A stretch of DNA of 64,000 nucleotides from Siphonodentalium dalli (Eukaryota > Mollusca > Scaphopoda > Gadilida > Siphonodentaliidae): NCBI GenBank assembly GCA_032622095.1, contig CP136067.1, forward strand, positions 91,006,707 to 91,070,706, read 5' to 3'. Below the pieces are notes generated by a model, which saw nothing but the letters and a program-made list of their open reading frames with translations, did no database searches and was not told where the DNA came from. The stretch's first letter is position 1; every line of letters begins with the position of its first letter. Made by a program: the position numbers and the translations under genes. Below, piece by piece: positions 48,904 through 57,680 of the stretch.

Positions 48904-49050
48904 ATTCACCCCATACACACCCCACCCGATCCAAAATGGCCGCCGCCTTTGTTTGGCCTATATCGGTCAAGGCCTACATGTATATATGGCGTCCTATTTG
49001 AACCCATTTAGAGGGCGTTCATTTTGGATCGGGGTGGGGTGTGTGGAAAG
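48904..49050. repeat. Inverted repeat with CCCGATCCAAAATG arms
   Basis: CACACCCCACCCGATCCAAA near 48916 pairs with TTTGGATCGGGGTGGGGTGT near 49022. It resembles a small decayed MITE. Confidence 0.65.
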
Positions 49051-49194
49051 AATCTATTGGGGGCGGTCATTCTACAACATCATTTTGTTTGACATAAATA
49101 CACAACTTTTCGAATAAAGAATGGAAATAAAAAATTATAACTCCATAGACATATAATTTATAGTTAGAAGCAAATATTGGGGTCAATTGGGCTT

Positions 49195-49558
49195 GATCTG
49201 TCCCTTAAAATTATTCTGAGACGTTGTCTTCTTGGCTCATAATTTTCACGCTGTGCTAATTCAAAACTCTCAATAATGTCATCGAAACTCATTCTGCAGA
49301 TGTATAAACGCCAGCATGAGTCTCCATACAATTATACCCAAAAATTATACCGCTATACATGCTGATTGTGGACGGTGAGTGTTCACGAATTGGTCGTGAG
49401 ACGGTGTCCATTGACAAGTGACAAATCTGATAGTTTGGACCAATCACATCATCGACAGCGTGTCTCGTTGGCGCTAAAGCGAAGATACCTTTGCGTTCAG
49501 CCACTACCAAATAAACTACCTGGTTTATAAAATAGTCTCGCTTGGTGAATACCACCCC
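49195..49558. mobile_element. End fragment of the Myb/SANT transposon (right)
   Basis: Reverse complement of 41587-41935, including TTCTGAGACGTTGTCTTC, CTCATTCTGCAGATGTATAA, GGTTTATAA and the terminal GGTGAATACCACCCC. With 41587 it brackets about 8 kb. No matching target duplication is apparent at this pair. Confidence 0.7.
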
Positions 49559-49559
49559 A

Positions 49560-50359
49560 TGTATAAATACCCAGGTGCTCTTCCGAACGTAGATTCATTT
49601 TTATTTGTTGCTCTAATTAACAATAGATGTGTAGCTAGTTGATTGTCAACATGGGTATGGACGTAGAGGTGTCTCCATTGCTTTGGGGTTGGGTTTATAC
49701 TCAACTTTGATTTCCAATTTTCAATGAAATTAAGGCGGAATTTAATTTTAAGTGAATTTTTACTGCAATATTATTAGCAGAACTGTAGCAATGTACACTA
49801 TAGGTCAATGTTGGACTATCTTAATTAGTGCATGATTTTCCTCAGTTATAAATATATGTGCTTACATCTCTTTACAAAAATCAAATGGAAAATAAAATCA
49901 TTTATGGTCCACTTCAAGTGAACAACTTTGTTGAATGTTTGAAGTATTATTTCACCATGATTTCAATAAGACTTAACTGCTAATAAAATATTTTCAGTAA
50001 AAGTTTGGATTAGATTTACTTTCAGTAAAATTTCACTAAAATTCAACTGAAATTTCAAAGACATTAATAATATAGCTATGTACAATTCGATAGCTCCGAT
50101 CTCGAATTCACCCAAATCATGCCGACACAATTTAAATATAAATCCGATACCGATAACATAATTCAAGATGGCTGCTGGCGGCCATGTTTGTTTTTATAGA
50201 AACAATTTTCAAAAGTAAAATGATTCGCCCATAAATACGAGCTGTAGAATGTGCAAGTAGATTTAATTTAAAATTATTCCATGACTGCCATTCGTGGCCA
50301 TGTTTGAGGAATGGATGAGGAATGTAGGGCCGGTCACGCAGAATGAATTGTTGATTCAT
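49560..50359. other. No gene; degenerate satellite near the end
   Basis: Mostly AT-rich DNA. ATTCAAGATGGCTGCTGGCG at 50161-50180 and the following blocks belong to the 165 bp satellite family. Confidence 0.5.
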
Positions 50360-50367
50360 ACACGTAT

Positions 50368-51750
50368 GATGATACCCAGCCTGTTTGGGGCCATTTCAGG
50401 AACGATAACTCTATCCGACCTATATTCTCCGCCCACGCGTCGGTCTATTTGTACCGGTTGGACATGTCCGGACATGACCCGCTGGTTATATCCAGACTTC
50501 TCCATATGAATGGTATATTATCTACATGTATATCACGTGATGATCTCGGTGGGGGTAGTTTCAGTCTTGAATATTAAAGGGATACTAGGCTCTCACTGGG
50601 GATGATTATTAAAGTGACACTCACTATGGATGAATGTTAAAGTAACACATGGCGCACACTGTGGGATAATGTTAAAGTGACACTAGCATTGAAAACTTCC
50701 AAAAAGTTCAAAAAGTTCAAAAAGTTCATAAAGTTCAAAAATTTCAAAAACTTCAAAAATTTCAAAAAGTTCAAAAATTTCAAAAACTTACAAAATTTCA
50801 AAAATTTCGAAAAACTTCAAAAACTTCAAAAACTTCACAAATTTCACAAATTTCACAAATTTCAAAAAACTTCAAAAAATTAAACAAAATTCAGTATTTA
50901 GTCAAAAATATGGCTTGTTACCATTCATCGGAAAGCTATGGGGGTACGGTGGTGAGCGCCACCGAAAAAAGCAAGTGAGCGAGGGAAAAAAGAGAAAAAT
51001 AACATGACAAGTGGTAGATAGTACAATTTATTATATTAACTATTCACTGTCACTTTCGTCCGAATTGTCATCACTTTCGCCAGATGTGTCATTTGTTTCG
51101 TCCATGAACTTTTCTAGCAATGGTCTGTACTTTAATATTGACATTTTCACTGCATCACGATCTTCAAAACCATTCTTAATATATTTCTCCACTTTATTCA
51201 TGACACTGTTGTGCAGAGTACCATTGCGCAGCCACATATTCTTTATTATTGTCCAAGCATAAACATTCATAAATAGCCTCATGCCTTCAGTTTTAAGATC
51301 TGTACTTTTAAGGTTCTTGTCAGCTTGTACTTTTGCCTCTTTTACTGTCGAGCCATTTTCCATATACGTTTCCATGTTATCACTCCATGCTTCTTGTGCT
51401 TTATCTCTACTCTCATCACACAAACTTTTGAAGTATTCATCTTCATTCGATTTAATTTTCTTATTCTGACTATCATCCGTGTCCTCAGTTAATTTTCGTT
51501 TTAACTTATTTTCTTGACACCAGTTTTTTACGTGTCTCTGGACATCATGCTGATCTTCGAACAAAAGCCCACAGTCATTGCAAGGGTACGACATGTCTTC
51601 TCGAATGCCTATGTTTTTATGGTTTTCTTTATTAATTTCATTGATCTCACCAGGTGTCCTTATGTCCTTAGTATAGCCATTATGTTGACCCTGGGGCACA
51701 ATATAATTATATGTCATGCCATCCCGTTGACCAGGGATATCTCTGTCATC
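50368..51750. repeat. Left terminal inverted repeat (1383 bp)
   Basis: Pairs with 54486-55848. It contains the terminus, a segment with GTTAAAGTGACACT-type repeated words (50574-50690), a (TTCAAAAAN)n minisatellite (50694-50880) and most of the 51040-51945 gene. Homology stops sharply after CTCTGTCATC at 51750. Confidence 0.9.
50694..50884. repeat. 9-10 bp TTCAAAAA minisatellite
   Basis: About twenty units of TTCAAAAAG/TTCAAAAAC/TTCAAAAAT, mirrored at 55350-55516. Length differences between the two copies account for the unequal TIR lengths. The Lys/Phe-rich frames are artefacts. Confidence 0.85.
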
Positions 51751-51945
51751 ATATTTCATATCATTCCGTTGATCCGGGCTATTGTTGTCATCACATTTCA
51801 CCACATTCTGTTCATCTGGGTGCTCGCTGTCCTTATGGAGATTATATTTCATGCCATTCCATTCACCCATATGTTGGTTCGTGTCCTCTTTTAGCACATT
51901 CTGTCGCAGCCGTAATGTGTCCGGGGTTGCGGCTTTTAAATCCAC
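51040..51945 (-). CDS. Element-encoded zinc-finger protein, left copy (301 aa)
   Basis: An intact frame of 301 codons. Residues about 25-95 contain four or five degenerate ~15-residue repeats of the form Pro-x-Gln-Arg-Asn-x-Met-Lys-Tyr-Asp. A C2HC zinc finger follows (Cys122, Cys125, His138, Cys143), then a basic Lys/Arg patch (147-165). A helical region with Ala-Trp and Lys-Glu-Ala motifs runs about 170-280. The tail (282-301) is very acidic, rich in Asp, Glu and Ser. The layout suggests a nucleic-acid-binding or scaffolding role in the element, but I do not recognise the family with certainty. Residues 66-301 are repeated in the right TIR without indels. The N-terminal 65 residues lie outside the TIR and are unique to this copy. 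It is transcribed toward the left terminus. Confidence 0.65.
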   Translation of the reverse strand: MDLKAATPDTLRLRQNVLKEDTNQHMGEWNGMKYNLHKDSEHPDEQNVVKCDDNNSPDQRNDMKYDDRDIPGQRDGMTYNYIVPQGQHNGYTKDIRTPGEINEINKENHKNIGIREDMSYPCNDCGLLFEDQHDVQRHVKNWCQENKLKRKLTEDTDDSQNKKIKSNEDEYFKSLCDESRDKAQEAWSDNMETYMENGSTVKEAKVQADKNLKSTDLKTEGMRLFMNVYAWTIIKNMWLRNGTLHNSVMNKVEKYIKNGFEDRDAVKMSILKYRPLLEKFMDETNDTSGESDDNSDESDSE

Positions 51946-51964
51946 CAGTAGGTAACCGTACGGT

Positions 51965-52786
51965 TCACTCGTCGCTTCCGAAAAACTCTCGCATCATACG
52001 TTGAGGGCATTCAGGATACATCTGTCTTGATAATGTTGAAATTAAACCCTTGTCAATTGGATTATTGAACACTACCAAATATTGACAATTTCGTCGTTGT
52101 GTTGGATCTTTGTTGTAGTAGAAATTCTGGTTCAAACTTATCAAAGATAAGTTCAAATGGTGACTTCCTTCGGAATGTAAATCATTAACTCTCTGGTCTT
52201 TTGATGAAGTTTGCATCAAGTCATCGAGTACAACTAGATTTTTATACTGGGGGTTGATAAGAGAATCCAAGTTTGCTGGTATTCCCCGTATAAAGTTGAC
52301 CTGAGGGGTGACGGTATACTTTATGTCATCATATAGGGGCTGCCAATATTTATAAAACCATATTATTCTGTCAGGTGCGGGTGATATTTTTTAGGCAGAC
52401 TTTTGTAGCAAGGTTTTCACGAAGTATGTCTTCCCACTAGATGTCGGTCCACTTACGCATGCCGTGAATGGATGCTTGAAAATAAAATATTCTTGGACAT
52501 TAGCCATTGGATCATCAAAGCAGGATGTTATGTCGCTTTGTTGCTGTTTCCCCTGCTGGTGTTGTTGTTGTTGTTGTTGTGGATGGTGTTGTTGTTGTGG
52601 TTGTTGTGGTTGTTGTTGTTGTGGTTGTTGTTGTTGCTGATGATGCTGCTGTTGTTGCTGTTGTTGTTGTTGTGGCTGATGATGATGCTGTTGTTGTTCT
52701 GAAGGCGTGTGTTTAACTTTGATATGACTCTTCAAACTATCTTGCCAAGCATAGGCACTTAAGCACTCTTCACACTTATACTTCAT
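51965..52786 (-). pseudogene. Zinc finger-polyQ-packaging ATPase-like gene, broken by one in-frame stop
   Basis: The frame starts at 52786 with a C2H2 finger (Cys5, Cys8, His21, His26), then a Gln/His-rich tract (31-83). The P-loop ATPase starts with Phe-Lys-His-Pro-Phe and a Walker A motif Gly-Pro-Thr-Ser-Ser-Gly-Lys-Thr (113-120). A TAA at 52391-52393 stops it at codon 132. The same frame then continues open for 141 codons to 51965. It carries a Walker B-like Leu-Val-Val-Leu-Asp-Asp-Leu, the Gly-Ser-His-His motif and a Gln-Asn sensor-like strand, as in A32/FtsK-HerA-type DNA-packaging ATPases of Polinton-like and adintovirus-like elements, which pump genomes into capsids. Only this single stop breaks it, so inactivation looks recent, or the base is a sequence error. 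Its stop lies 20 bp from the start of the 51945 gene on the same strand. Confidence 0.7.
52553..52702. repeat. CAA/CAG (polyQ) tract 1
   Basis: TTG/CTG-rich on the plus strand, coding Gln/His within the ATPase-like gene on the minus strand. Plus-strand Leu/Val-rich frames are artefacts. Confidence 0.9.
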
Positions 52787-52963
52787 TTTCCTATATAATC
52801 AGTGAAATCGATCGTTCTTCTATACACCTATATTTATATAGAACAGAAACAAGAGAAAGTGGTGGACTAGTTCACTAGTTCAGGCTGTCATTCACAACGT
52901 CTCTTCGTGTTGTTTGTACTGGATACAAATTTATCACATTGGCTACAATACAACCTACCCATC

Positions 52964-53180
52964 CAAATGTCAATGCAATTATGAGTGATTTCAACATGCA
53001 CACTCTATTATATAGATATGTGTAACCTGGTGACATGATGAAATCCATTGTGTACTGAGTTGACCTCCGGCTTCGTGCCGATTGGGTACTGAGCTGACCA
53101 ATGACTGCTATTGTATCTTTTGACAGATAAGTCTTTACTTTTCTTACGCCGGGGGTGTTGTTGATGTTGTTGTTGTTGTT
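52964..53180. repeat. 217 bp internal duplication, copy A
   Basis: CAAATGTCAATGCAATTATG through CGCCGGGGGTGTTG is repeated at 54122-54338 almost without change. It includes the coding end shared by the two minus-strand frames 53008-53331 and 54166-54525. Confidence 0.85.
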
Positions 53181-53331
53181 GATGCTGTTGTTGTTGTTGT
53201 TGCGGCGGCGGCTGATGGTGCTGTTGTTGTTGTTGTTGTTGTGGCTGCTGTTGTGGAGTTATTGTTCTTAGGTAAAAATGATGATACCCACCCTGTTTGG
53301 CCCCCCAGATCAGGAACGATCCGAAGTACAC
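53008..53331 (-). CDS. Small polyQ/basic hypothetical ORF (107 aa)
   Basis: The N-terminal ~25 residues are read from the internal terminus copy. A Gln/His/Pro tract (about 26-57) follows, then a basic Pro-Arg-Arg-Lys-Lys-Ser-Lys patch and a tail with Ser-Ser-His-Trp-Ser. The last ~45 residues are identical to those of a second frame at 54166-54525, but the N-termini differ. The real gene probably had another start that was lost in rearrangement. The tail may be a piece of a structural or DNA-binding protein; I do not recognise it. Confidence 0.35.
   Translation of the reverse strand: MYFGSFLIWGAKQGGYHHFYLRTITPQQQPQQQQQQQHHQPPPQQQQQQHQQQQQHQQHPRRKKSKDLSVKRYNSSHWSAQYPIGTKPEVNSVHNGFHHVTRLHISI
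53152..53262. repeat. CAA/CAG (polyQ) tract 2
   Basis: TTG-rich tract at the junction between the 217 bp duplication and the internal terminus copy. Confidence 0.9.
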
Positions 53332-53780
53332 GACCTACATTCTCTGCAGTACTCCTGTTGGTGTTAGTCTAGACAGTTTGACCTATATTCTCCGCCCACG
53401 CGTCGGTTTATTTGTATACCGGTTGGGTATGTCCAAAAAATTTCAAAAAACTTCAAAAATTAAACAAAATTCAGGATTTAGTCAAAAATATGGCTTGTTG
53501 CCATTCATCGGAAAGCTATGGGGGTACGGTGGTGAGCGCCACCGAAAAAAGCAAGTGAGCGAGGGAAAAAAGAGAAAAATAACATGACATGTGGTACATA
53601 CTACAATTTATTATATTAACTATTCACTGTCACTTTCGTCCGAATTGTCATCACTTTCGTCAGATGTGTCATTTTTTTCGTCCATGAACTTTTCTAGCAA
53701 TGGTCTGTACTTTAATATTGACATTTTCACTGCATCACGATCTTCAAAACCATTCTTCATATATTTGTCCACTTTATCCA
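53280..53780. repeat. Internal copy of the element's left end
   Basis: GATGATACCCACCCTGTTTG starts at 53280 in the same orientation as the left terminus. CTATATTCTCCGCCCACGCG follows, then only a stub of the TTCAAAAA minisatellite and the AAGCTATGGGGGTACGGTGG block, and the last ~50 codons of the zinc-finger gene (to about 53780). It shares TACATTCTCTGCAGTACT with the copy at 1-124 and not with the outer termini, so it derives from a different subfamily member. Confidence 0.8.
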
Positions 53781-53823
53781 CCGGCCTTTCAATAGCCTTC
53801 GAAAATTTAGGTAAATTACTCAT
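53620..53823 (-). pseudogene. Truncated, re-fused copy of the zinc-finger protein's C-terminus (67 aa)
   Basis: The first ~17 residues (starting Met-Ser-Asn-Leu-Pro-Lys-Phe-Ser) are unrelated to the full gene. The rest equals the last ~50 residues of the 51040-51945 product, acidic tail included. It overlaps the upstream frame by ATGA at 53820-53823. The zinc finger and repeats are absent, so it is a rearrangement product or a fragment. Confidence 0.5.
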
Positions 53824-54035
53824 TTTAGTTCAGTGAATATGTCGTCTGGATTTTCCTTTTTAACTTTTCCAATGTTTGTCTTCTTCGCTCTTCCTCCTTT
53901 TATCTCTTTAACTTTTATCTTCTTAGCTACGGGTTTCCTTATATCAGATTTCGCTTCAGTCTTGGGTAGGTCCTTCGAGTCATCGTAGGGTACATATTTA
54001 TTAAGATCAAAGTCATAATAGTACGGAGTCCCCAT
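53820..54035 (-). CDS. Small basic hypothetical protein (71 aa)
   Basis: An intact short frame. It starts with a Tyr-rich segment (Pro-Tyr-Tyr-Tyr-Asp-Phe-Asp, residues 4-10). From residue 25 it is strongly basic, with Lys-Lys-Ile-Lys-Val-Lys and Gly-Gly-Arg-Ala-Lys-Lys patches. Its stop overlaps the next start in an ATGA arrangement, a compact virus-like layout. Small basic proteins can bind packaged DNA, but that is speculation; I do not recognise it. Confidence 0.4.
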   Translation of the reverse strand: MGTPYYYDFDLNKYVPYDDSKDLPKTEAKSDIRKPVAKKIKVKEIKGGRAKKTNIGKVKKENPDDIFTELK

Positions 54036-54121
54036 TCCGGCTAAAGTTCAAAGTGTACTCTGAAGTAGTAATTTTTATAGGCGCGAAATTACCATCCAAG
54101 ACGTATACGTTGTTGTTGATA

Positions 54122-54338
54122 CAAATGTCAATGCAATTATGAGTGATTTCAACATGCACACTCTATTATATAGATATGTGTAACCTGGTGACATGATGAA
54201 ATCCATTGTGTACTGAGTTGACCTCCGGCTTCGTGCCGATTGGGTACTGAGCTGACCAATGACTGCTATTGTATCTTTTGACAGATAAGTCTTTACTTTT
54301 CTTACGCCGGGGGTGTTGTTGATGTTGTTGTTGTTGTT
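54122..54338. repeat. 217 bp internal duplication, copy B
   Basis: Near-identical to 52964-53180 in direct orientation. It again ends in a CAA/CAG tract. Confidence 0.85.
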
Positions 54339-54343
54339 GTTGC

Positions 54344-54374
<31 letters not shown>

Positions 54375-54486
54375 GCGGCGGCGGCGATGGTGCGATTGGC
54401 GCGGCGGCCAACAGCAACAACAGCAGCATCAACAGCAACAGCAACAACAGCAACAACAGCAGCATCAACAGCAACAACAACAACAG
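54312..54486. repeat. CAA/CAG tract 3 with strand switch
   Basis: TTG-type repeats (54312-54376) change through GCGGCGGCGATGGTGCGATT into CAACAG-type repeats (54410-54486), forming an inverted junction. The right TIR begins exactly where the CAACAG run ends. Confidence 0.85.
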
Positions 54487-55196
54487 ATGACAGAGATATC
54501 CCTGGTCAACGGGAGGGCATGACATATAATTATATTGTGCCCCAGGGTCAACATAATGGCTATACTAAGGACATAAGGACACCTGGTGAGATCAATGAAA
54601 TTAATAAAGAAAACCATAAAAACATAGGCATTCGAGAAGACATGTCGTACCCTTGCAATGACTGTGGGCTTTTGTTCGAAGATCAGCATGATGTCCAGAG
54701 ACACGTAAAAAACTGGTGTCAAGAAAATAAGTTAAAACGAAAATTAACTGAGGACACGGATGATAGTCAGAATAAGAAAATTAAATCGAATGAAGATGAA
54801 TACTTCAAAAGTTTGTGTGATGAGAGTAGAGATAAAGCACAAGAAGCATGGAGTGATAACGTGGAAACGTATATGGAAAATGGCTCGACAGAAAAAGAGG
54901 CAAAAGTACAAGCTGACAAGGACCTTAAAAGTACAGATCTTAAAACTGAAGGCATGAGGCTATTTATGAATGTTTATGTTTGGACAATAATAAAGAATAT
55001 GTGGCTGCGAAATGGTACTCTGCACAACAGTGTCATGAATAAAGTGGAGAAATATATGAAGAATGGTTTTGAAGATCGTGATGCAGTGAAAATGTCAATA
55101 TTAAAGTACAGACCATTGCTAGAAAAGTTCATGGACGAAACAAATGACACATCTGGCGAAAGTGATGACAATTCGGACGAAAGTGACAGTGAATAG
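54387..55196 (+). CDS. Element-encoded zinc-finger protein, right copy (269 aa)
   Basis: The plus-strand counterpart of 51040-51945. Residues 34-269 match residues 66-301 of the left copy colinearly with few substitutions, including the C2HC finger (here Cys90, Cys93, His106, Cys111), basic patch, helical region and acidic tail. The first 33 residues are a Thr/Ala-rich stretch translated from the CAACAG tract in another frame and replace the Pro-x-Gln repeat region. The start at 54387 is only the first in-frame ATG, within GC-rich junction DNA. Whether this chimera is expressed is unknown. The two copies point outward toward opposite termini. Confidence 0.55.
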   Translation: MVRLARRPTATTAASTATATTATTAASTATTTTDDRDIPGQREGMTYNYIVPQGQHNGYTKDIRTPGEINEINKENHKNIGIREDMSYPCNDCGLLFEDQHDVQRHVKNWCQENKLKRKLTEDTDDSQNKKIKSNEDEYFKSLCDESRDKAQEAWSDNVETYMENGSTEKEAKVQADKDLKSTDLKTEGMRLFMNVYVWTIIKNMWLRNGTLHNSVMNKVEKYMKNGFEDRDAVKMSILKYRPLLEKFMDETNDTSGESDDNSDESDSE

Positions 55197-55848
55197 TTAA
55201 TATAATAAATTGTACTATCTACCACTTGTCATGTTATTTTTCTCTTTTTTCCCTCGCTCACTTGCTTTTTTCGGTGGCGCTCACCACCGTACCCCCATAG
55301 CTTTCCGATGAATGGTAACAAACCATATTTTTGACTAAATACTGAATTTTGTTTAATTTTTGAAGTTTTTTGAAATTTGTGAAATTTGTGAAGATTTTGA
55401 AGTTTTTGAAGTTTTTCGAATTTTTGAAATTTTGTAAGTTTTTGAAATTTTTGAACTTTTTGAACTTTTTGAACTTTTTGAACTTTTTGAACTTTTTGAA
55501 CTTTTTGAACTTTTTGGAAGTTTTCAATGCGAGTGTCACTTTAACATTATCCCACAGTGTGCGCCATGTGTTACTTTAACATTCATCCATAGTGAGTGTC
55601 ACTTTAATAATCATCCCCAGTGAGAGCCTAGTATCCCTTTAATATTCAAGACTGAAACTACCCCCACCGAGATCATCACGTGATATACATGTAGATAATA
55701 TACCATTCATATGGAGAAGTCTGGATATAACCAGCGGGTCATGTCCGGACATGTCCAACCGGTACAAATAGACCGACGCGTGGGCGGAGAATATAGGTCG
55801 GATAGAGTTATCGTTCCTGAAATGGCCCCAAACAGGGTGGGTATCATC
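54486..55848. repeat. Right terminal inverted repeat (1363 bp)
   Basis: Reverse complement of 50368-51750 with sparse substitutions. The GATGACAGAGATATCCCTGG start abuts CAA/CAG tract 3. Confidence 0.9.
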
Positions 55849-55856
55849 ACACGTAT

Positions 55857-57670
55857 GACCACTGAGGGAAATATCTTACCTTGACTTTAAGTAGAGCTAA
55901 ACATGAACGTTTTGGAAACGAATACTGAACGTGCATAAGCTGGTTTCTGATCACGATGGGTCGTCATAATAAGTGATCCACCGTGAGTGATTTGATTGGA
56001 TCAACCGTTTGAATGAAGTACGTAGGTAGGTATGCTGAATGTCTCAGACTGAACATTATCTAGTCTATATATCAGACTTTATACCTAACAGTATGTATGC
56101 CAAAGTAGCTAACTAATACAATTTCATGATTCAATTTATGTCCATTATAACGTTATGTTGCACTTGCAGTATATTAACGACGTTCAACAAATTGGAATGT
56201 AAAGCTTATTCCGGTCATGGCCATACGTGTGATCACATTTGCAATGTGATGTAAATAACTGTTTTGTTCATTGATAATGGCCATTAAACACCCAAATACA
56301 TGGAAATAAGAGGCACTGGCTATGTAATAACTAATGCAATGTCCACAGCCACATAGGTACAGTGGTTAGTCCCATTAATTGTTTAAAGTACTAATACAGT
56401 GAGCACGAAACACACATCCATCGCCATGGAAATGATGAGCATTATATAATCAGGTAATGGTCATCACACACATAAATACATGAAAGATGCACCTTTTACA
56501 TTATGTCACACTAATACTGGCCATTAAAACAAACATGACCATGATATGGTAGTCATTACACATTTAATGGGCTTTATTGGGCATCAACAAAACATTGTTT
56601 CTGTTTGATGACAAATTAGGCAGGAGTAATGTTACATTGCACCAGCAAGTGGTGTTTTAATGGGTTCTGGGGAAACCATCAATTGTTTTGTTAAAATAAA
56701 TAATGCCATAAAGTAACGGTTTTATTGTATTTAATGGAATTGTTTTTAATTACATTTTAACATGTTAATGGGTTGTATGTGCAGGAGTGCAATATATGTG
56801 GAATGGGTGAGTACGCTTTTTGTACTTCAGTGTTGAGTTTGAGTATTGAGTGTATCGCTATTCAGCTGACATATGCATATTACTTGGAACGAAAGGACGA
56901 AGACATGGTATATGTCAGTCTACTGACATCTTTTTTGAAAGAGTTTATCGCTCTTCATATAGCAGTTTCTTGAACTTACCAATCAAAGCGGAATGAATGG
57001 ATGAGTTTATATTGGTTGTGTTAAGATTGAATTAAAGGAAGTTATTGGCTCAGAAAATGTCATCAAACTTCGAAAAATCATTTTAAATAAACATCTAAAT
57101 TCGAGCTTATTGGTTGTATACAGATTAAATATCGTTTATGTTTTGGCACAGAACATTTCATTCAACTTTAAAGTTTAAAACATAAGCTTCTCAATTGGAG
57201 ATTACTAGCTTTATAAAGATTAAACAGGATATTTTATTGGCTCAGAAAATGTCAAAAAAAATCGAAATTTTAAGGCAAATAAACTTCTAAATTCTAGTTC
57301 ATTGACTCTGTAAATCACAGGATTACGTGGAAGTTTATTCCTCTGAAAATTCAAAATAAACCAGAGGAAACTGTTCATGTTGATGGCTACCATAAATTGC
57401 ATAAATCTCGGGATTCACATCTAGTTTTAATCTAGTTTATGACAAAATTAAACGCGACTTTTCCTGTAGTGTTTACTCCCAGATTTATAACTGTTTTCTG
57501 GAAAAAAGAAAATCACATTTCTATGGCTCAACATTATATTTCTAAATGCTAGAAAACAAATTCTTACTCAACACTAGAAAACCGCAGTCTTTAAGAACAT
57601 TGTTTCTTTCTTATTAATGTTGCTAAAGCTGGAAAGGTATACTTTTTTCAAGAATATCTTTTTGGAAACG
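55857..57670. other. Intron 1 DNA next to lectin exon 1; weak internal repeats
   Basis: GGCCATTAAA and CATAAATACATGRAA words recur at 56275-56540. A ~185 bp tandem duplication with TTGGCTCAGAAAATGTC occurs at about 57045 and 57238. No gene is seen. Confidence 0.5.
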
Positions 57671-57680
57671 TGATACTCAC

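Larger units (their letters stand above)
50368..55848. mobile_element. Composite virus-like element with ~1.37 kb TIRs
   Basis: The left end GATGATACCCAGCCTG (50368) and the right end ...GGGTATCATC (55848) are inverted and flanked by a perfect 8 bp duplication ACACGTAT (50360-50367 and 55849-55856). The TIRs run 50368-51750 and 54486-55848 and each contain a complete gene. The 2.7 kb between them holds a broken packaging-ATPase-like gene, small basic ORFs, three CAA/CAG tracts, an internal copy of the element's own terminus (53280) and a duplicated 217 bp segment. No integrase, transposase, DNA polymerase, protease or capsid gene is recognised. Polinton/Maverick elements share the ATPase type and long TIRs but make 6 bp duplications. 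I infer a defective or non-autonomous relative of virus-like elements. Confidence 0.75.

Noticed and set aside
50677-50883. Lys/Phe-rich 68-residue frame and its mirror near 55258-55579
   Set aside because: Translation of the TTCAAAAA minisatellite.
52472-52716. Plus-strand Leu/Val-rich frames that look like membrane proteins
   Set aside because: They are antisense readings of the CAA/CAG tract in the ATPase-like gene.
50368-55848. Calling the element a typical Polinton/Maverick
   Set aside because: 8 bp rather than 6 bp duplication, no polymerase, integrase, protease or capsid gene recognised, and different termini.
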